From Chitinophaga sp. MM2321 (GTDB taxonomy: Bacteria > Bacteroidota > Bacteroidia > Chitinophagales > Chitinophagaceae): 64,000 nt of DNA. Location: contig NZ_OZ035533.1 of assembly GCF_964033635.1 (NCBI RefSeq), positions 3,286,001-3,350,000 on the forward strand, in the 5' to 3' direction. The position numbers and the translations under genes are program-made. The notes beneath the pieces are model-generated. The model ran no database searches and had not been told where the DNA came from. It saw only the letters and a list, made by a program, of their open reading frames with translations. Below are positions 43,991 to 52,560 of the stretch, piece after piece. The stretch's first letter is position 1. Each line of letters starts with the position of its first letter.

Positions 43991-44654
43991 AAAACATATA
44001 TGCTTCGCCGTTATAACCCTCCTCTTTTGCCAGTGCAAACCAGCGGCAAATTTGTTTACCTACAAGGGACAGATCAACCTGGCATTCTTTGCGCAACTAC
44101 CAGCAGGACCGGGTAATAACCTGGCAAAAATTGATTCTGTTAAAGTATACCGCGCCGTATTAAAAGAGAAGCTGGTAGAAAGAGATGAAGTACCGGAATA
44201 CAAACTACTCAATAGCAAAAGCGCATTTGATACGGTAAATTATAAAGTATCCAAAAGCTATCATTACCTGTATCTTTTCCAGGTATACTCCGCCCGCTAT
44301 ACACTTGATACACCCTGGGTATACCTCGGCACCAGCTACCGGCCGGATAACACCTGCACCAATGTAGGCCCGGCATATTACGGCTACTTATTCATGTACC
44401 AATATAATATGAAACGGGAACTGAAGGTGAGCAGGAAAAATCCACAATATCAACTGGTTGATAAGGACACCATAGACCTTAACATCGTCCTGGATCGCGT
44501 ATTCAAGCCGGAGGATGGTTTCATCCGGGTGAAGCAAATGATCCTGGCAGACAAGAATAAAATAGGCGGCACCAAGCCCGTGATCTTTACGATACCAAAG
44601 ATCTTTAACGATCCTGACGCACTTTTCTTTTCTTATTACAACACTATTAAGTAA
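43977..44654 (+). CDS. Lipoprotein of unknown function
   Basis: A 225-residue protein with a lipobox-like start (MWTSKKHICFAVITLLFCQC, lipidated cysteine at 18 or 20) and no known domain. The mature part is mixed alpha/beta with several tyrosine-rich strands. Its start overlaps the preceding gene by 14 nt, which implies translational coupling. In gene pairs with a secreted toxin-like protein such an overlapping lipoprotein can be an immunity factor, but nothing in the sequence proves that. Confidence 0.6.
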   Translation: MWTSKKHICFAVITLLFCQCKPAANLFTYKGQINLAFFAQLPAGPGNNLAKIDSVKVYRAVLKEKLVERDEVPEYKLLNSKSAFDTVNYKVSKSYHYLYLFQVYSARYTLDTPWVYLGTSYRPDNTCTNVGPAYYGYLFMYQYNMKRELKVSRKNPQYQLVDKDTIDLNIVLDRVFKPEDGFIRVKQMILADKNKIGGTKPVIFTIPKIFNDPDALFFSYYNTIK

Positions 44655-44671
44655 TCTTAAAACGCAGTATC

Positions 44672-45010
44672 ATGCCAGCCCCCAGAAGAAAGAAGAAGAA
44701 ACTGCTGAAAGCCATCGCACCGTTACATCCACCCGTAGCGGCAGCACCGCCCGAAGCCATACTGGTACCGCATCCGGCAGCCAACATGATAGCAGCTTCG
44801 AAAGGTATACCAGAGGTGCCACCGCAGCCAGCATTTGCGCCACCACCCGAAGCCCCCGTAGTACCTGTATTCACACACGGACTGGTATGTGAATTTATGG
44901 AAGATGATAACTTATGGTATGTGATGCAGGTACATCCCGATGGCAGCAGAACGCAATACCTCGGCCCCTTCGGCTCACAGGATTCCTGTAACAAACATCT
45001 TCCGGTATGA
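44672..45010 (+). CDS. Small proline-rich basic-start protein, unknown
   Basis: A 112-residue protein without a signal peptide. It begins MPAPRRKKKK, continues with a proline/alanine-rich linker (about 16-66) and ends with a small domain (about 67-112: GLVCEFMEDDNLWYVMQVHP, then a GSQDSC segment). The start follows the lipoprotein stop by 17 nt and its stop overlaps the next ATG (ATGA, 45007-45010). The pattern of positively charged head, proline linker and small globular end could tether something to a partner protein. No function assigned. Confidence 0.5.
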   Translation: MPAPRRKKKKLLKAIAPLHPPVAAAPPEAILVPHPAANMIAASKGIPEVPPQPAFAPPPEAPVVPVFTHGLVCEFMEDDNLWYVMQVHPDGSRTQYLGPFGSQDSCNKHLPV

Positions 45011-45837
45011 AAAAGATGCTACTGCTATCGCTGTTGCTAACTTGTGCCCTGCTATGCCGGGCACAAGTGAAATGCTGCGATGATGCGGCCTGTAAAGTTC
45101 AGGCCGCCGCTTATGCAGTAAACCTCTCCTATCTTACCAACATACTGGGGAGCTGCGACCAACAGGACAGCACCAATAAACGGCTGCTCCAGCAAATGAA
45201 AAACACGGACCCTGCTTCTTATAACAAGTTTGTTACCCTTTGCAAAGAAGTTGTAACATTTACCAGGGACCCGAAAAACACGCTTTGTTTCCAGGATGCC
45301 CTGTCCGATGAAACGGCCAACAATGTAAACAGCTGGCTGATATATATGGATCAGACTATTCAGCGCGACGCGAATTTTCCATCGGTCGCATTTTGCCGGG
45401 GTTGGGAGAAACGGGTTGAATTAGCACAGGGCGCCGCAAATATTCTCAGTAACAAGGTAGCTTACCTGGGTAGTGTACGTGGTTATATCACTTACACCTT
45501 TGCGCCACCACAGGCCTGTGGCGGGCGTTTCAGGCTGTTGGCCGGCCCTGCTTTCTTTCTGCGCGGCAATACGGTTTATACAACACTCAGCACCCGCGTT
45601 GCGATGCGGGCAAAAGATCTCGCCTTAAAAAAGATGTTTGTCGGCCTGGGCAACCTCAATATATACGCCGAATACAATACCAGCTTTGTTCATTTCAACC
45701 AGGTGGCACTTGGCGCAGAAATACAGCTGGGCGCCTTTGGCGTGAATGCAGCCGTAAACAACGACCTGCAATCGGCACGTCCCGGATTTAGTATAGGCGT
45801 TGTATTATTTCACTCCGCTTTCAAAAATAAAAAATGA
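45007..45837 (+). CDS. Secreted cysteine-containing protein, unknown
   Basis: A 276-residue protein with a signal peptide (about 1-19, ending CRAQ). The N-terminal half (about 22-140) is helical with several cysteines (CCDDAAC, CDQQD, LCKE, LCFQ). The C-terminal half (about 150-276) consists of alternating hydrophobic strands (VRGYITYTF, RLLAGPAFFLRG, GVVLFHSAF), like an outer-membrane beta-barrel-like segment. Its stop overlaps the patatin ATG by 4 nt. No family is recognised. Confidence 0.55.
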   Translation: MKKMLLLSLLLTCALLCRAQVKCCDDAACKVQAAAYAVNLSYLTNILGSCDQQDSTNKRLLQQMKNTDPASYNKFVTLCKEVVTFTRDPKNTLCFQDALSDETANNVNSWLIYMDQTIQRDANFPSVAFCRGWEKRVELAQGAANILSNKVAYLGSVRGYITYTFAPPQACGGRFRLLAGPAFFLRGNTVYTTLSTRVAMRAKDLALKKMFVGLGNLNIYAEYNTSFVHFNQVALGAEIQLGAFGVNAAVNNDLQSARPGFSIGVVLFHSAFKNKK

Positions 45838-46748
45838 ATGTACTAATAACCAGCGGTGGCGGTGCAAAGGGAGCCTTCAGCGTAGGCGCCCTCAGACATT
45901 TGATGACAACAGGCGGCATCACTGCTTTTGACATCATCAGCGGCACCAGCACCGGTGCGCTGATAGCCGCCATGGTAGCAGGAAATAAAATACCTGACCT
46001 GGTAGACATCTATCTCAATAACTCAAATGCAGATGTGCTCAATCCACAAAACGCCATTGATAACCTGTTGAATAAAAAGCCTTACCTGTATGATACGGCT
46101 CCCCTGGAAAATCAGATCAGGCAACAGATAGACGCCGCTACGTACAACAACATTATGCAGTCCTCCACGCTGCTATGTCTCAACACGATCAGTTTGCAGA
46201 CTGCCCGGCTGAACATCTTTTCCAACAAAACGGTGCAACCAGATCAGCACTATGATACCAATATTATCGACAGCCGGGAAACGATGATAAACGCCTTGTT
46301 GGGCAGCACCAACCAGGCCGTTTTCATGCCGCCTGTAATGATCAACGGCAACCAGTTTGTAGATGGTGGCAACAAGGAAGTGATTCCTACCCGTGTGGTG
46401 ATCAGCAATCTGTCCGGCGCTGCGGACCACCAGGTATACATCCTCAGTAACAATCCTGACAAGCAGCTACAGCTGACTCAGACCTTCACCGGCCTGCTGG
46501 ACGTGCTGATGCGCGCTATCACCATATTCATACAGGAAGTGCGGGAAAACGATCTCGAAGTACTCAGAAATTATAAAAAGATTGCACCTGTAAAAATAAA
46601 AGTGTTCTATATCTGCCCCGATAAAGAGCTGGACCCGGTATTCCCCACCGGTCTGCGGTTCGATAACCTGCTCATGCAAGCCTGGATGAAACAGGGACAA
46701 CTAAAGGCAAAAGAGATCCTGAAAAAGTTCCCTGATGGCAACCTGTAG
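45834..46748 (+). CDS. Patatin-like phospholipase
   Basis: A 304-residue protein of the patatin fold. The oxyanion glycine loop is GGGAKG (8-13), the nucleophile S39 is in GTSTG (37-41), and the catalytic aspartate D177 is in DGG (177-179). There is no signal peptide, so it is cytoplasmic unless delivered by a dedicated route. It is the last gene of the five-gene operon (overlap of 4 nt with the preceding gene). Patatins act on membrane lipids as housekeeping enzymes, effectors or anti-phage nucleases' partners; the company of a toxin-like secreted protein and a lipoprotein suggests an antagonistic or membrane-related role, but this is inference. Confidence 0.85.
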   Translation: MNVLITSGGGAKGAFSVGALRHLMTTGGITAFDIISGTSTGALIAAMVAGNKIPDLVDIYLNNSNADVLNPQNAIDNLLNKKPYLYDTAPLENQIRQQIDAATYNNIMQSSTLLCLNTISLQTARLNIFSNKTVQPDQHYDTNIIDSRETMINALLGSTNQAVFMPPVMINGNQFVDGGNKEVIPTRVVISNLSGAADHQVYILSNNPDKQLQLTQTFTGLLDVLMRAITIFIQEVRENDLEVLRNYKKIAPVKIKVFYICPDKELDPVFPTGLRFDNLLMQAWMKQGQLKAKEILKKFPDGNL

Positions 46749-46859
46749 GACATATGCCAATAAAAACATTGATAAATAATACCGGTAGAAGTTATATCTT
46801 GTTCCCTCATTGCCGGAAAGTGCCCCCGGCTGTATTGCTATCTTTCGCCATCTCCTTTC

Positions 46860-48800
46860 ATGAAAAAAATACGATGCCTGGCTGCTTGCCTGCTATGCCT
46901 GTATGGAGTGGTTCATGCACAGCTGCAACAGCCCTACATACTTAATGGCAGCGCCACACAGCGCACCTGCAATTGCTACGTTCTCACAGAAGACGTGCCG
47001 GGAGTGAGTGGAACTGTATGGAATAAAAACAAGATAGATCTCCGGCAATCCTTCAATTATGTATTTGATATCAACCTCGGCTGCAAAGATGCAGATGGTG
47101 CAGATGGTGTTGGATTCATATTACAGACAAAAGGCACTAACCTGGGCGCTACCGGCCAGGGACTAGGCTTTAAAGGCATCTCACCTTCCGTTGGTATACT
47201 CATTGACACCTGGCAGAACTTTGATGAAAATGATCCTGATTATGATCACCTCACTATTCAGATGAATGGCTTATCGGATCATAACAGCAGCGGTAACCTG
47301 GCAGGTCCTGTGCAATTGCTGGATGGGGTGGATAATATTGAAGACTGTCAGTGGCACCTGCTCAGGATCAGGTGGGATGCCGTATCACAACAGCTGGAAG
47401 TTAGTGTGGACGGGCAATTAAGGCTGCTTATACAGAAAGACCTCGTGAGTGATATCTTCAGCGGCGACCCGGAAGTGTACTGGGGTTTTGCCGGATCAAC
47501 CGGTGGCAGTTCCAACAAACAACAGTTCTGCGCCGCCCTGCGACCGGATTTTGATTTTGTAGCACAACAGCAAATTTTCTGTGACGGCACCGCCGTACCC
47601 TATACCGACAACTCCAGTTCATTCGGCACTATCACCCGCTGGTGGTGGGATCTGGGAGATGGTACCATTTCAACGATATCGCAACCGTCGCCACACCTAT
47701 ATCCTACCGCAGGCTATTATAATGTGAAACTGGTGATAGAAGATAACAGCGGCTGTATTTCGGATACGCTGAATACGCCGGTCATCATTGGCTCCTACCC
47801 GGTGGCAGATTTCAGCACTGCCACGCTTTGCCTGGGAACACCCCTCACCATTGAAGATGCCAGCACCGTCAAGGTAGGTACCCTACAGGATTGGGCCTGG
47901 GATTTTGGAAATGGACAGACTGCTGCCACACAAAATCCTTCTTTCCCTTATACCACCGCTGGTAAATACCCGGTACAGTTAAAAGTAACCAGCGCAGAAG
48001 GTTGCAGCACCACCACCGAAAAAGAATTGCAAGTGGCGTCCTCACCCGCTGTGATGGCAACAGGCAATAATGTTTGCTTCGGCGAGTTCTCCGTATTTCA
48101 AAGCAACAACCTCACACCAAATATCAATATCAAAGAATGGCACTGGGATCTGGGCAACGGCGACCTTGATAACAACCCCGATGTCTCCTACCGGTACCCG
48201 TTGGGCGGTGAATATACCGTACAACTGTATGCCGTGAGCGATGACGACTGCACCAGCAATACCGTTTCTCTACCGACAAAAATAGTGCGTGTAAAAGCTG
48301 ATGCCGGTCGCGACACCATCATATCGGCCAATCAACCCTTGCAACTCCAGGCACTTGAAGCAAACGATCTGCAATATACCTGGTCACCGGCCAGGGGCCT
48401 TAGCAACCGGTTCATAGCGGCGCCGGTGGCCGTTCTCCAGCAAGACCAGACCTACGAACTCAGGGTTACCTCGCCGGAAGGATGCAGCGATGCAGACCTG
48501 GTGCATGTTAAAGTGTATGAGGGGCCGGCCTTTTATGTGCCGAATGCATTCACACCCAATAACGATGGCCGCAACGATGTATTCCGTGTTATTGCACCGG
48601 GTGTACCGAAACTTGATTTCTTCCGGATATGGGACCGGTGGGGACAGGAAATCTTTCAAAGTAACAGTCTCTCCGCAGCCTGGGATGGCACCGTGCGCGG
48701 ACAACCAGCTGCCGCAGCTACGTACGTATGGATGGTACAGGGGGTGGATTATACCGGAAGACGTTTTAGCAGGCAAGGCACGGTAACGCTTATACGATAA
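46860..48800 (+). CDS. Secreted lectin/PKD-repeat protein with type IX (type B) sorting domain
   Basis: A 646-residue cell-surface or secreted protein. Signal peptide about 1-20. L-type lectin-like domain about 22-225 (DADGADGVGFILQTKG, GILIDTWQNFDENDPDYDH). Three PKD-like domains about 232-310, 314-392 and 398-475 (each with WDLGDG or WDFGNG followed by the YPTAGYY/YPLGGEYTVQL type). Then an Ig-like stretch (480-555) and a C-terminal gliding-motility-associated domain (NAFTPNNDGRNDVFRV, about 562-646). The C-terminal domain is the sorting signal for the type IX system. The lectin domain should bind a sugar. It follows the patatin by 111 bp; a TATCTTTC sequence (46839-46846) near the start may be its own -7 element. 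Confidence 0.88.
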   Translation: MKKIRCLAACLLCLYGVVHAQLQQPYILNGSATQRTCNCYVLTEDVPGVSGTVWNKNKIDLRQSFNYVFDINLGCKDADGADGVGFILQTKGTNLGATGQGLGFKGISPSVGILIDTWQNFDENDPDYDHLTIQMNGLSDHNSSGNLAGPVQLLDGVDNIEDCQWHLLRIRWDAVSQQLEVSVDGQLRLLIQKDLVSDIFSGDPEVYWGFAGSTGGSSNKQQFCAALRPDFDFVAQQQIFCDGTAVPYTDNSSSFGTITRWWWDLGDGTISTISQPSPHLYPTAGYYNVKLVIEDNSGCISDTLNTPVIIGSYPVADFSTATLCLGTPLTIEDASTVKVGTLQDWAWDFGNGQTAATQNPSFPYTTAGKYPVQLKVTSAEGCSTTTEKELQVASSPAVMATGNNVCFGEFSVFQSNNLTPNINIKEWHWDLGNGDLDNNPDVSYRYPLGGEYTVQLYAVSDDDCTSNTVSLPTKIVRVKADAGRDTIISANQPLQLQALEANDLQYTWSPARGLSNRFIAAPVAVLQQDQTYELRVTSPEGCSDADLVHVKVYEGPAFYVPNAFTPNNDGRNDVFRVIAPGVPKLDFFRIWDRWGQEIFQSNSLSAAWDGTVRGQPAAAATYVWMVQGVDYTGRRFSRQGTVTLIR

Positions 48801-48825
48801 GAAGATATTATCCGCATAAAAAAAG

Positions 48826-48857
48826 AGGGATGACAGCATAAGCCGTCATCCCTTTTT
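48826..48857. terminator. Bidirectional terminator
   Basis: AGGGATGAC (48826-48834) and GTCATCCCT (48845-48853) form a 9-bp stem with A-run before and T-run after. It serves both the convergent lectin/PKD gene and the GH20 gene. Confidence 0.85.
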
Positions 48858-48874
48858 ACAATTATTATGCTTCA

Positions 48875-50971
48875 TTATTTCCTGTAACCAAGGGACCGGT
48901 CTTCTACCCATCGGCCATCACCATTCAGTTTCACCGGCACAAACACGCACATCCAGTTTTGTCTTTTGTAGCTGCGTGGTACCCGCATCATGATTTTGTT
49001 CCAGCCCTTTTTGAGCTGAAGTGCAGCTGGTGGGCGAGACCAATAAAATTCTTCATCCGTGTATGGTACTTCTTCGGCAGGTTTTCCCCAGCTATGCATC
49101 AAAGAGCGGTTAGCGCCGGGTTGCAGCCATTGCGGTGCGGGCACTGCTTTATTATTGACCAGGATGGTACCGCCATTGGCATCCCATTGACCGGCAGCGG
49201 GAATACCCGCACTCATACGATCCGATCTGGCAGCCGTTTCAAACCCTATCCACGCATGAATTTCCCTGGCTGTATTACTGAATACCTCCGTGGTGACATA
49301 GATGGTTTCCAGGGCGCTATCTGCCAATGCATATTGTTCGATCAATGATTTCACCATCACAATCCCACCCGGTACTGTGATCGCTTTGCCGGGGTTGCTA
49401 CCTGCTTTTTCAGGTGCAAATGTAGCACTGTCCGGCTGATCATTTGTGCGTATATAAGGGCCATACAGTTGCCACGTCAGGTCACTAAAGGCGACAAAAG
49501 GAAAGGGTTCCTTTTTGAAAAAACGGTCGCGGTGATTCGCCAGCCGCTGCTCAAACTCGTTGAAGTGCTGCCAGGCGATTGTTTTCCTGTCGGGAAGTAC
49601 ATCCAGGTAAGTTTTTACAAACGTTGGCCGGCCACACCATACCGCTTCACTGTAAGTGATAGCGCCGGGCCACACCGGGTTATGCAATAAGATTTTTTCC
49701 TTGTCATCTACCCTGACATCCGGCCAGCAACAAAGGATACCGCCCAATGCCATCGAATCACCTTCTTTGCGTCCGCAAGGTTGCTGAAAAAAGTAGCGTT
49801 GCACCAGGTTCAGTGCATTGCGGGAATTGAGGTAGCCGGCATAGGAGTCTACCATCGGGTTACCATCGGAAGCCCTGTACTCACCTAGACCAACATCCCA
49901 CCATAACTGTTCAATACTTCCGGGGGGCGCTTTCAGCCCCGGATTCCATATCATCACTTTACGGCCATGCGCTATTACACGCGCCGACATGCGCCGCATG
50001 AATGCTTCCGGATCGGGAATATGTACTTCATCAGAGCCGAGGTGAATGACCGGGCAGTCTGCCGCCGGGATTTCATCACAGAATTCATCCAGCAGTTTTT
50101 CCAGTACCGCCATCCCTTGCTCACTACCCATTTTAAAGCCGAAAGTGGGTTCAAAATAAGCACTGTGACCAGGCATATCCAGTTCAGGAATAACAGTGAT
50201 ATAACGTTCACGCGCATACGCAATCAGCTCCCGGATGTCATCAAAGCTGTATGACAGCTCCGGGTCCCTGGTGGGCCGCCTGTTGGCTGCTTCATTGAGC
50301 TGCGGGAAAATACGGCTCTGCGGGCGCCAGGCCGGGTTATCTGTCAGGTGCCAGTGAAAAGTGTTGTACTTATAGGTGGAAAGAATATCGATTTGATGTT
50401 TCAGCGCGCTTATTTCCTGGAAATTACGCCCGGTGTCATGCATGAGGCCACGGAGACCAAAAGCAGGCCAGTCGAGGATGGTACAGCCCGGAATGGTCCA
50501 TATATTATTTTGTTGCAGGAGTAACTGTTTCAACGTTCCTACACCATAAAAAAGACCAGCGGCATCTTTCCCCGTGATCACCACACCGGCAGCGGATGCC
50601 CGTAAAGCATACCCTTCAGCTTTTGTAGCAAGGTGTTTATCTGTTTGCAGCCTGATAGCACCGACAGGTGTTGGATCGCCGGCTTTCAGTACACGCTGCA
50701 CGGTTTTAATACCGGCAGCCGACAAGGTTGCTTCCAATACGCGTACTGCATTTTTAACGGTATCTGTAGCCGCATACGCAATAACCACACTCCCTTTGCT
50801 TGTCCACGGTTCTTTGTGCCATTCCACCTGTTGCGGAAAAGGGATCAGTGCAACAGGAGCAGCGTGTAACTGCGCCAGTGTATGAGGCCCCCGCCATTGC
50901 TCGGCGTTTTGCTGTGCGTTGTTTTGCAGAAACAGCAAGATGCCCAGTAGTGATAAAAAAAATGATCTCAT
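48875..50971 (-). CDS. GH20 beta-N-acetylhexosaminidase
   Basis: A 698-residue secreted enzyme (signal about 1-20). The N-terminal domain 2 typical of GH20 spans about 40-165. The catalytic barrel starts at about 170 (WPAFGLRGLMHDTGRNF) and includes FHWHLTDNPAWR (205-216), ELDMPGHS (263-270) and the catalytic pair D314-E315 in HLGSDEVH. The C-terminal part (about 560-690) looks like a small additional beta domain. It releases terminal GlcNAc or GalNAc from chitobiose, glycans or peptidoglycan. It lies 68 bp after the SusD of locus D in the same direction and is the probable degrading enzyme of that locus. Confidence 0.9.
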   Translation of the reverse strand: MRSFFLSLLGILLFLQNNAQQNAEQWRGPHTLAQLHAAPVALIPFPQQVEWHKEPWTSKGSVVIAYAATDTVKNAVRVLEATLSAAGIKTVQRVLKAGDPTPVGAIRLQTDKHLATKAEGYALRASAAGVVITGKDAAGLFYGVGTLKQLLLQQNNIWTIPGCTILDWPAFGLRGLMHDTGRNFQEISALKHQIDILSTYKYNTFHWHLTDNPAWRPQSRIFPQLNEAANRRPTRDPELSYSFDDIRELIAYARERYITVIPELDMPGHSAYFEPTFGFKMGSEQGMAVLEKLLDEFCDEIPAADCPVIHLGSDEVHIPDPEAFMRRMSARVIAHGRKVMIWNPGLKAPPGSIEQLWWDVGLGEYRASDGNPMVDSYAGYLNSRNALNLVQRYFFQQPCGRKEGDSMALGGILCCWPDVRVDDKEKILLHNPVWPGAITYSEAVWCGRPTFVKTYLDVLPDRKTIAWQHFNEFEQRLANHRDRFFKKEPFPFVAFSDLTWQLYGPYIRTNDQPDSATFAPEKAGSNPGKAITVPGGIVMVKSLIEQYALADSALETIYVTTEVFSNTAREIHAWIGFETAARSDRMSAGIPAAGQWDANGGTILVNNKAVPAPQWLQPGANRSLMHSWGKPAEEVPYTDEEFYWSRPPAALQLKKGWNKIMMRVPRSYKRQNWMCVFVPVKLNGDGRWVEDRSLGYRK

Positions 50972-51039
50972 CTAAAAAAATATTTCCGGTAAATGCGAAT
51001 AAATGTTGGTCTGTAAGTTAATCAGTTCCTTTCATATCC

Positions 51040-52548
51040 TTACCAACCTTCGCTTTTCGTACACAAGGTGTTCGTCTGTATTTCTTTGGCAGGAATAGGC
51101 AGATAATAATTCCGTTTGCTGAAGTTGGCAAAGCGGATCGGGTCCTGCGCTTTCAGTTCCTGCTCCAGCAATCCCCATCTTCTCAGATCATAAAAACGTT
51201 CGCCTTCTTTAAAAAATTCTATGGCCCGCTGATGGATCAGTTCCTGCTTTACCGCTACGGCATCTTTTGCACCGGCGTAAGGTAACAGGTTGCCACCGCG
51301 GGTCCTGATCTGATCAATGTATCCGATAGCACCGCCGGGATTAGCGGTTTCCAGCTCACATTCTGCCAGCAATAAAATAACATCCGCAAAACGCATGGCA
51401 CGTTCATCAATAGTAGAAGCTATATCTGCGGCTTCTTCCGTGCGTGTTTTTGAATTTGAATATTTAATGATCCAGTAGTTATTGAGTTCATCTGCATTCA
51501 GGGCCTGCTGGATCGGTTTCATGTAATACATGCACCCCGGATAATTCCAGGCTACGGAGGTGGTTACACGATAATCCATACCACCACCTGCGGCTTTCTC
51601 CTGCAGGAAGATGTCCATCATCTTTTTTGTAGGCCATGCTTCAAACCAGCCTTTCACACTACCGGCGGCATATTCCACTGCTATCGTAGTAGTTTGTGCG
51701 GAGTTAGCGCCTTCGCCGTTGTCCCACTGATCAGTACCCCCTACTCTTTCGTAAAGGATTTCAAAAATGCTCTCGCTGTTATGTTCATGCGCCTCGTCAA
51801 AATTCCAGGCATAGTCAGCTACCAGTTGATAGGTATATGGTGCTTTGGTAAGCGGCTCCAGGGTGCCTTTCGCTTCCGGCCACTTTTTCGTGTATACATA
51901 CAACTTGCCGAGGTAAGCATAGGCGGTACCGCTCGTAGGTTTGCCGATATCATTTTTAAGTGGCAGCAAACCGGCTGCTTCTTTTAAATCGGTGGCTGCC
52001 TGCGCATAGATATCCGCCTGTGGCGACTTTGCCATCGGGAAACTGGCAGGGTCCTGCGAGGGGATCAGGCGCAACGGCACATCTCCAAACTCCCGTGCCA
52101 GCATAAAGTAATACATCCCACGGATGAATAACGCTTCCGCACGTACGCCGGAGATAAATTCGGCGGGGAATGGCTTGCCTTCTATCTCTTTCAAAATACT
52201 ATTGGCCCGGTAGATGGCATTATAAAACTGGTAGAAAATATTCTGTGCCACCGCGTTATTGGGATCGTTGGTAAAACGGTGCATGCTATAGATCTCATTG
52301 ATATCATTTCTGAATTCAATGTCGTCTGCACGGCTGATGCGTGTCATCAGGCCACGTGTTCCATAGTAGCCGCCGTTCCAGTTTTTCAGTGGCGTATAAC
52401 AGGCAGTAATGGCCTGTTTAAAATCACTCTCGTTGCGCCAGAAGGTTTCACTGGTGAGCTTATTGGGATTGGTAAGATCCAGTTTGTCCGAACAGCTGCT
52501 GAAAACAATTACGGCAAAATATATCAGTGTCCATTTATACTTGTTCAT
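51040..52548 (-). CDS. SusD/RagB-type lipoprotein (locus D)
   Basis: A 502-residue lipoprotein (lipobox FAVIVFSSC, Cys19). SusD hallmarks: NGGYYGTRGLMTRISRADDIEF near 60-80, EALFIRGMYYFMLAREFGDVP about 140-160, and MRFADVILLLAECELETANPG about 385-405. It starts 12 nt after the SusC stop, so it is cotranscribed with it. It is followed by the GH20 gene after 68 bp. It should bind a GlcNAc-containing glycan at the surface. Confidence 0.93.
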   Translation of the reverse strand: MNKYKWTLIYFAVIVFSSCSDKLDLTNPNKLTSETFWRNESDFKQAITACYTPLKNWNGGYYGTRGLMTRISRADDIEFRNDINEIYSMHRFTNDPNNAVAQNIFYQFYNAIYRANSILKEIEGKPFPAEFISGVRAEALFIRGMYYFMLAREFGDVPLRLIPSQDPASFPMAKSPQADIYAQAATDLKEAAGLLPLKNDIGKPTSGTAYAYLGKLYVYTKKWPEAKGTLEPLTKAPYTYQLVADYAWNFDEAHEHNSESIFEILYERVGGTDQWDNGEGANSAQTTTIAVEYAAGSVKGWFEAWPTKKMMDIFLQEKAAGGGMDYRVTTSVAWNYPGCMYYMKPIQQALNADELNNYWIIKYSNSKTRTEEAADIASTIDERAMRFADVILLLAECELETANPGGAIGYIDQIRTRGGNLLPYAGAKDAVAVKQELIHQRAIEFFKEGERFYDLRRWGLLEQELKAQDPIRFANFSKRNYYLPIPAKEIQTNTLCTKSEGW

Positions 52549-52560
52549 AGTTGTGTGCTT

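Noticed and set aside
45834..46748. Patatin as a CBASS effector next to a cyclic nucleotide synthase
   Set aside because: The diadenylate-cyclase-like gene is about 10 kb away on the other strand and is not a CD-NTase. No Cap2/Cap3-type genes are present, and the patatin is translationally coupled to secreted unknowns.
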